A stretch of DNA of 36,730 nt, taken from the NCBI GenBank assembly GCA_040905475.1, contig JBBDRM010000066.1, positions 1 to 36,730 of the forward strand, written 5' to 3'. The translations under genes and the position numbers were made by a program. Below are positions 32,701 through 36,730 of this stretch, piece by piece. The DNA comes from Actinomycetota bacterium. Lineage in GTDB: Bacteria; Actinomycetota; AC-67. The notes under the pieces were generated by a model, which saw nothing but the letters and a program-made list of their open reading frames with translations, made no database searches and was not told where the DNA came from. Numbering within the stretch: the first letter of the stretch is position 1; every line of letters starts with the position of its first letter.

Positions 32701-34340
32701 ACGACCAGCGACCGGGGTTCATCCGGGCGCGGCGGCGCGACGCGCGTTCCGTCAGCAAGCATGACGCCGCGCCTATCGCAGAACTTGCCGAACACCCCAT
32801 CCTCGACCGCGGCTGCGGCGAACGCCACATACCACTGTGGTTGACGCTCCCCGAGCTCGGCGTCGTCGAGCTCGAGCAGCTCGAGCGCTTCTTCGACATC
32901 GAGCAGCTGTGAGCGTCCGAGCTCTTGCAGGACGCGTCGCCAGCGACCGAACCGGTCGCGCTGCGTAGGAGGAACAGCCGAGAACCCGTCTGCGAGTCGT
33001 TCCTGGTCGCTCCCGGTCAGGACGCCGTCGAGACCTGAGTCCTCGAAGACGATCTCGTCGAGCGGCTGCGGCGCGTCTTCCCGCCCCAGCCGAAGCTCGT
33101 CGGCGAGGCGGAGATGACAGCGGCCGATCACGTCGAACAGGAACCGCTCGCGCAGCCATTCGCTGATCCCGTCGGGAACGTCGTGCAGCAGCGGCACCGC
33201 ACCCCAGGCACGTCGCGCGTCGTGGCTAAACAGCTCGAGTGCGACAGCGGCGAGCAGATCGCCGAGCTCGGCGAAGCGGTGCGCATTCCAGGCCCGCTCA
33301 TGCAGGGTCGAGCGTGCGGTGTCGGGGTCGAACTGCGCGTTGAGGCCTACAGGCAAGTTGGATGCAACCGGCAGCGGCAGCCGGTCGTACAGCAGCCCCT
33401 GTTCGGGCCGCCGAGGTACGCAGATGCCGAGTGTGGTCGTCGGCCCGGTAGCCTTGTTGTGCCGGCGCTCGTCCGCCTTCAACGGAATCTCGACCAGGTA
33501 GCGCGAGTAGGTCTGGCTCCGGTCACGATCCGTGAGCTCGACGACCTCGACCTCGAGCTCGCGCCCGTGAAGCTGGAGCTGCGCCATGCGGCGCTGCCGT
33601 GCGTGGAGCTGATGGTCGACGACAGCGGAGCCGCGTTTCAGATCGATCTGCGCGACGCGCCGGATGCTTCGCAGGAAGACGAGCGAGCGTGTGCCGAGCT
33701 CGGTCATGAACTGCTCGAGCGCCGCCGTGTCGACCTCGTCGTCGAGCGGTACGACGAGCAGCGTCTCGCTGGCCGAGGGGTCATAGAAGCCGTCGATCGC
33801 CGGCTCGGGCGGGCAGGGGGCCGGTACCTCGCCCATGCGGAAGTGGTAAGGATGGCAGTGTGCGTCGATCGGACCGCCGAGCGCGCGCAGCGTCTTCTGG
33901 CCGATCCCGAACCTTCCGGAGGCGCTCGGGTCGTCGGCTTTTGTGCTCACCCAGGGAAGCACCATCGCGCCGACATGCGCCAGTGAGATCGGTGCCCCAT
34001 TGTGGACGATCAGCAGCTCCCGGCGCGGCCCCTTCACGCGTAGCGCGACCCGGAGCTCAGTGGCGCCGAGGTCATCGCCGTTCTGTATCGACTCGACGAT
34101 GCCCTGGAACGGGCGGGCGCTCAAGCTCTCTGCGCCGCGTTCGGATCCGCGGCGGCTCGCCTGCAATAGTGCCGGCTGGTCTTCGATCAGCTCCGCCAGC
34201 CGCTCAATCGCGGCCGCCGCGAATTCCGGCGAGGCGAGATCGGTCAAGCCGTCCATCTCCGGCCAGCTATGAGCGAGGTGCTCAGCCGCCTTCCGGCCAA
34301 GCTGGGCGTCTGTCGTGGTGGCTGCCGAGGGTTCCGTCAC
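29739..34340 (-). CDS. sacsin/NO VEIN-like ATPase with a C-terminal nuclease-like domain
   Basis: A 1533-residue protein. The N-terminus is a GHKL/Hsp90-type ATPase: N-box PFQGIVESIQNGDDLGATEL (Glu83, Asn87, Asp90) and G-box SGRFGIGQKTLRALG at about 141-155, as in sacsin-type proteins. About 1200 residues without recognisable motifs follow, rich in Arg and Asp pairs. A basic, low-complexity linker then begins (KTTKKPAAGTTSNG … PPPRKRTITGDG). Last is a domain resembling the NO VEIN C-terminal domain (DUF3883): ELRQCFEIKMSSGNEIPNEITLTPNEVERARTDHDFFLAVVAGLEEG, with an E-x-K of the PD-(D/E)XK type. It starts at GTG 34340 with no clear ribosome site. Proteins with this architecture occur in bacterial defence islands; function and trigger are unknown. 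The gene is intact and stands alone, 220 bases left of att core D. Confidence 0.8.
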   Translation of the reverse strand: MTEPSAATTTDAQLGRKAAEHLAHSWPEMDGLTDLASPEFAAAAIERLAELIEDQPALLQASRRGSERGAESLSARPFQGIVESIQNGDDLGATELRVALRVKGPRRELLIVHNGAPISLAHVGAMVLPWVSTKADDPSASGRFGIGQKTLRALGGPIDAHCHPYHFRMGEVPAPCPPEPAIDGFYDPSASETLLVVPLDDEVDTAALEQFMTELGTRSLVFLRSIRRVAQIDLKRGSAVVDHQLHARQRRMAQLQLHGRELEVEVVELTDRDRSQTYSRYLVEIPLKADERRHNKATGPTTTLGICVPRRPEQGLLYDRLPLPVASNLPVGLNAQFDPDTARSTLHERAWNAHRFAELGDLLAAVALELFSHDARRAWGAVPLLHDVPDGISEWLRERFLFDVIGRCHLRLADELRLGREDAPQPLDEIVFEDSGLDGVLTGSDQERLADGFSAVPPTQRDRFGRWRRVLQELGRSQLLDVEEALELLELDDAELGERQPQWYVAFAAAAVEDGVFGKFCDRRGVMLADGTRVAPPRPDEPRSLVVRDEPQSLASQLGLTLAIHPVYLGGDKMARRVRSELEEEKLLVGAYDSDGEALALLARGRREPIPLDDGPLLSLRDAFERLSDDEQRELGPKIGRAIELRGFRYDDRGKTEPLWVSPSTAYLPPQIDRETDSFARAAGKTPQLTWVSPDYRLVLKRAGGRRELGAQRLLARLGVQTFPRLVRPPNEIQRYSRDPRLVSPLEQWRLPEVQATELRALNQRATHLIDDRWSPDLDAVIENIKADRPGTGRKRRASALLGLVARGWERQFADHATAQAVWGYDGYWHARGEVLATWLARAASEPWLPCATGALHAPLDLHLPSEANRLTVGDKRSLYLMRVDDHVLRSPALPALRIRRGPSATSIVARLEELRDAGKTRASIEEQTRTAYRILALACPADGRGQRPVDDMTVAALRSHFAGGRGGRARGLLLINGRWYAPAQVLSGPPIFGRRRPFVANTSLLEPLWRTLQIPLPEARDCVAVLRDIADDGPLGDGDRPVIIETMRTLARALGDATPQLRATLRSLPVWTGEEWTTRRPVYAIADEAVAGAVADQARVWQPGFAIDDMESLIEALGLTLIGAEQFMPVANAGYGAAVGDEFRPRFVLAVEHLRTELARRDQTLYETLTVAWDELAAALLVLDRDLEVAATVPGGRRLVAPAEAHLLRQPLTLFARSAEDVGSAEGGGRAIADLFNGDRQKVAWAWVAMWQKAESGLGAQKIVLSSDGNADEAEDDRLAHLRTQADDRRTRRGKTTKKPAAGTTSNGVGGVKVRKLKEIDKLEPSQGTIVNAGAPRGGIIVPPPRKRTITGDGTPPKTGTTTSDDPDGRTTDIGAPVPPSVLPPMSAREQLAYDAVMAALALGDGEVADLRHRRGVGADAIDELRQCFEIKMSSGNEIPNEITLTPNEVERARTDHDFFLAVVAGLEEGAGELRVRFIFDPLARLPLRLRNDLTFGGVREAEALEYVFPTSAATSKPNEVSSGRSTSPSTE

Positions 34341-34474
34341 ACCATCAGGATTGCAGCCTCGAGGAGTGAACGAGTAGCCGCCGTTCGTCGCTGCGAGTTT
34401 GGCGGTTTTGCCAGAGCATCCGACCGCGTCTCAGGCCGCTGTTCGACCTCATTACGTGCGTCGTGGACCTGAAA

Positions 34475-34493
34475 GCTCCATAAACGGCTCCAT
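34475..34493 (+). repeat. left arm-type repeats of att core D
   Basis: GCTCCATAAACGGCTCCAT: two GCTCCAT units 12 bases apart, 70 bases left of the tRNA core. The same unit, in the same orientation, is repeated right of the core at 34725-34742. It differs from the GTGGAC/GTGTCC units of cores A-C, so a different integrase family is implied. Confidence 0.5.
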
Positions 34494-34563
34494 ACCCTAT
34501 GCACCCCGGAACATATGCAAGTGGATCCGAGTGGAAAAGGCCCCATTTGCGGCGACTTTGCAG

Positions 34564-34604
34564 AGCCCTCTGACGGACTCGAACCGTCGACCCCCTCCTT
34601 ACCA
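34564..34604 (-). repeat. attachment core D: tRNA-Thr(GGT) 3' half
   Basis: Identical over 41 bases to cores A and C (tRNA positions 33-73 on the minus strand). The sequence just left (CCCCATTTGCGGCGACTTTGCAG) resembles that left of core C. The D-arm half of the tRNA is again absent on the right. It bounds the 23.6 kb island that starts at core C. A complete tRNA-Thr gene is not in the window and should lie outside it. Confidence 0.88.
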
Positions 34605-34884
34605 TTTGACGGCTCAGGCAACGCACGGCAACGCAGGGCAAGGGATTTGGCTTGTTTTTGCGCATTTCGCGGTCGGGCGATTTGCCGCTGATTGCCGCTG
34701 ATTGCCACTGGTTGCGCCTGCTGGGCTCCATAAACGCTCCATCCCCGTCGCACCAATCCCTGATGAGTAAGACGGATTCGAAAAGGCAGTCCAGCAGGCC
34801 CCGGCGCGTCACACATTCCCTTGCGGCGCCTGCCCCGGTCGAGCGAGAGGACGCTGGCCCAGGCGGCCGTTGTCTCGCTTCCGG
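34605..34884. repeat. gene-free left end of a further element, with short repeats
   Basis: No gene. Contains CAACGCACGGCAACGCAGGG (34618-34637), a run of GATTGCCGCTGATTGCC-type units (34685-34712) and a GCTCCAT pair at 34725-34731 and 34736-34742, 11 bases apart. Iterated short units right of a tRNA core are consistent with the regulatory end of an integrative element that continues to the right of the window. Confidence 0.45.
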
Positions 34885-35517
34885 TCAGCTCGGAATCGGT
34901 TCGGCCGAGGTCGTACTGCGCCGGAAGAGCCACAGCCCCACCACTATCAACCACACCGGAACGAGGACGAACCCGAAGAATCCCAGTGGGGTTAAGAGCG
35001 ATGCTCCGATGACGATCGTCACCCACACAAGCGGCGTCGGCAGCATCCCATTACGGCGAGCGCCAAGGCCTGTTGCGAGGAGCATTGCCGCGAACGCGAC
35101 GTTCCACCCCAGCCAGTCGTAAGAGTGCAGCTGGTTCAGCGTGTAGACGGTTTCCCGCTCTCCTTCGTGGGCTGCGTTCGTCATCGCCCCTTCGAGCATC
35201 GCGACAAGGGCGAAGGTCGCAGCGGCAAGAAGCGCCCCGCCGAACGCGACCGAGCCGTGGCCAGCGTCGCCGTTACCCTGCGCGAGTCTTCGCCGCAAAC
35301 CGGCCCCGAAGAAGAGGAGTAGGAACGCGATGAGTGGTGCCACCAAGAGTGCGACGATCTGGTGCTGGCCGCGGTCGTCCTGCCAGTAGGCGAACGTCTC
35401 CGCAGGCCCGGTCTCGCTGCTCGGATCGTTCCATAGCAGGACGAGACCGACGAAGAACAACAGCCCCGCTAGCACTCCAGCGAGCGGTAGGAAGCGGTCG
35501 AATCGGTCGGAAACCAC
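34885..35517 (-). CDS. multi-pass membrane protein
   Basis: A 210-residue integral membrane protein with about six hydrophobic segments: FLPLAGVLAGLLFFVGLVLL (about 9-28), IVALLVAPLIAFLLLFF, VAFGGALLAAATFALVAML, WNVAFAAMLLATGLG, LVWVTIVIGASLLTPLGFFGFVLVPV and a last LIVVGLWLF before a short polar tail. The loop SETGPAETFAYWQDDRGQHQ and the TLNQLHSYDWLG segment resemble DUF4386-like or similar uncharacterised actinobacterial proteins; I cannot name a function. The GTG at 35517 has AGAGAGG about 6 bases upstream. It is an isolated gene to the right of core D, either next-element cargo or chromosome. Confidence 0.8.
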   Translation of the reverse strand: MVSDRFDRFLPLAGVLAGLLFFVGLVLLWNDPSSETGPAETFAYWQDDRGQHQIVALLVAPLIAFLLLFFGAGLRRRLAQGNGDAGHGSVAFGGALLAAATFALVAMLEGAMTNAAHEGERETVYTLNQLHSYDWLGWNVAFAAMLLATGLGARRNGMLPTPLVWVTIVIGASLLTPLGFFGFVLVPVWLIVVGLWLFRRSTTSAEPIPS

Positions 35518-35575
35518 GCAGGTCCTCTCTTTCGGGTTCCGCGACCCTACCGCTGCCGGTGAGTAGCGAAGGGTC

Positions 35576-36730
35576 TCAGGTGCGCGCAGCCCGCTGCGTG
35601 TCCAGGCGGCCCGCGAGCTGGTCGTAGATGTCGACGACGCGGGCGACGATCAGCGGCCAGCCGTAGCTGGCGCGGCTGTGCTGGTGGGCGCGGGTGCCGC
35701 GCCGCTTTCGCTCCTGCGGGTCGGAGGCGACGGCCAGTAGGGTCTCTGCGAGCGCGTTCTGGTCGTCGGCCGGGACGAGCCAGCCCGTTCCCGCAGCGAC
35801 AAGCTGGCCGGGTCCGTGAGCGTTGGCGGCGATCACCGGCAGGCCGCAGGCCATCGCCTCGACGAGGACGAGCCCGAACGCTTCGGCGACGGAGGGAAGC
35901 ACGAGCAGGTCGGCGGCATTCAGCGCCGCCGGCAGCTCGTGGTGGGGCCGCCAGCCCGCGAGGAAGAGTTGCCTGTTTCCGAGTGCACGGGCGACCGTGA
36001 GGGGGTGTTCGCCCTCCCACTCGCCGGGGCTGCCGCCGACCAGCACGAGCGGCAGCGGCCGGCCGAGCCGCGTGAGCGCCTGGGCGTGCGCTCTGAGCAG
36101 GAGCGGCAGCCTCTTGACCCCCGTGAAGCGGCCGACGTACAGCAGGATTGCCTCCGCCTCCTGGAATGGCCACAGGTCGTCGTCCTGGTAGGCGACGCTG
36201 CCGGGAATGCCGCTCTCGTCCCAGCCGAGCGGCTGCTCGACCAGCCACCGGCGCCAGTGGGCGAGCCGCTGCCTGCGGTCGAGCGGTCGACGCCGGAACA
36301 GGTCGAGCTCGACACCGCTCGGAAGCTCGACCATCGCTTCGCGTGGGAGGGTGAGGAGGCGTGCGATCTCGGCGCTCGCGCCGAGCGGAACGATCAGCCG
36401 CTCGCAGGCGCGCGCCCACCTGCGCATGCGTTGCTGCCAGCGCTCCGCGAACCGCCAGCCAGCAGGCGCACCTGCTTCGATCGCGCGCAGCAGCGCAAGC
36501 TCGGTGCCGTGCAGCTGCCCAACGACCGGGACCGCCGGGAAGGCGCGCAGCGCGGCCTCGTTGGCCGGGGTCAGATGGTGGAGGTGAAGCACCTCCGCGC
36601 GCGCCATGCCGGCACGGTCGAGCGCGTCCACCCAGACGTCGACCAGCCGTTCGTACGCGAGGTCGTCGACCGCGGCGAAGACGCGATCGGGCGCGCCCGG
36701 CCGGTCCTCGTACGACGGCTGGAACGGCAC
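35576..36730 (-). CDS. GT4-family glycosyltransferase, 5' end outside the window
   Basis: At least 384 residues of a GT-B fold, family 4 (GT1-group) glycosyltransferase. The N-domain has a sugar-acceptor region with LHLHHLTPANEAALRAFPAVPVVGQLHGTEL. The C-domain has LLYVGRFTGVKRLPLLLRAH, LVLVGGSPGEWEGEHP, LAGWRPHHELPAALNAADLLVLPSVAEAFGLVLVEAMACGLPVIAAN with the EAFG-x7-E motif that binds the nucleotide sugar, and TGWLVPADD. The frame is still open at the right edge (the first codon there reads GTG but need not be the start). The likely job is making a glycolipid or cell-surface glycan. It looks like ordinary chromosome or cargo. Confidence 0.92.
   Translation of the reverse strand: MPFQPSYEDRPGAPDRVFAAVDDLAYERLVDVWVDALDRAGMARAEVLHLHHLTPANEAALRAFPAVPVVGQLHGTELALLRAIEAGAPAGWRFAERWQQRMRRWARACERLIVPLGASAEIARLLTLPREAMVELPSGVELDLFRRRPLDRRQRLAHWRRWLVEQPLGWDESGIPGSVAYQDDDLWPFQEAEAILLYVGRFTGVKRLPLLLRAHAQALTRLGRPLPLVLVGGSPGEWEGEHPLTVARALGNRQLFLAGWRPHHELPAALNAADLLVLPSVAEAFGLVLVEAMACGLPVIAANAHGPGQLVAAGTGWLVPADDQNALAETLLAVASDPQERKRRGTRAHQHSRASYGWPLIVARVVDIYDQLAGRLDTQRAART

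Noticed and set aside
4368-34604. The recurring conceptual peptide SPLTDSNRRPPP and similar at several places, which looks like a conserved protein motif
   Set aside because: It is the translated tRNA-Thr 3' half (att core), not a protein; the frames around it have no coding support.
34618-34712. A possible CRISPR array in the short iterated units right of core D
   Set aside because: Units are only about 10 bases, irregular and without spacers; they fit integrase arm sites or simple repeats, and no cas gene is present.

Overview
High-GC bacterial DNA (roughly two-thirds G+C by eye, strong G/C bias at third codon positions). The HD-GYP/LuxR remnant, the KaiC-like/LuxR/MerR signalling genes and the two closely similar integrases suggest an actinobacterium, possibly of the Thermoleophilia. 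That placement is inferred from family resemblance, not from a marker gene. Most of the window is accessory DNA.

Layout. (1) 1-2550: chromosomal-looking small genes: NUDIX hydrolase, a frameshifted GFA/CENP-V gene, a dimeric alpha/beta-barrel protein and an NTF2-like protein, plus degenerate tRNA-Asp pieces. (2) 3135-10960: an array of integrative elements. The same 3' half of a tRNA-Thr(GGT) gene (tRNA on the minus strand) recurs at 4368, 8851, 10916 and 34564. Two of these cores lie directly downstream of related tyrosine recombinases and are flanked by short arm-like repeats. Between the first two cores is a compact 4.5 kb unit: VapBC, a primase-helicase of the TOTE-conflict type (frameshifted) and an integrase. 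The next unit (8.9-10.9 kb) holds a decayed HD-GYP/LuxR gene and a methyltransferase. (3) 10916-34564: a 23.6 kb island without its own integrase. It starts with a comM fragment and a PAS-GAF-LuxR / KaiC-like / MerR-receiver operon, divergent from a STAS protein and a small membrane protein. Defence genes follow: a PD-(D/E)XK nuclease, a type I restriction-modification set (HsdM fused to a single-TRD HsdS, broken by a frameshift; HsdR) ending in a YgjP-type metallopeptidase, then a complete Qat system (qatA-D, opposite strand). After these come a TIGR02391/Ymh-domain protein, three small genes of unknown function, and a 1533-residue protein with an Hsp90-type ATPase domain and a probable NO VEIN-like C-terminal nuclease domain. 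(4) 34885-36730: a membrane protein and a GT4 glycosyltransferase, probably chromosome or the next element.

How it works together. HsdM/S methylates and HsdR cleaves non-self DNA. Qat is an independent four-gene anti-phage module. The large ATPase-nuclease and the small cassette next to it look like further defence units and are the best candidates for something undescribed. The primase-helicase plus VapBC element resembles a minimal self-maintaining conflict element. The merR-receiver/kaiC/luxR operon is translationally coupled and faces a promoter region with a perfect tandem 12-mer and an inverted repeat.

Caveats: five genes carry apparent frameshifts or truncations (GFA, primase-helicase, HD-GYP/LuxR, HsdS domain, comM). 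Some may be sequencing or assembly errors. All family assignments come from reading motifs by eye; no database search was possible.
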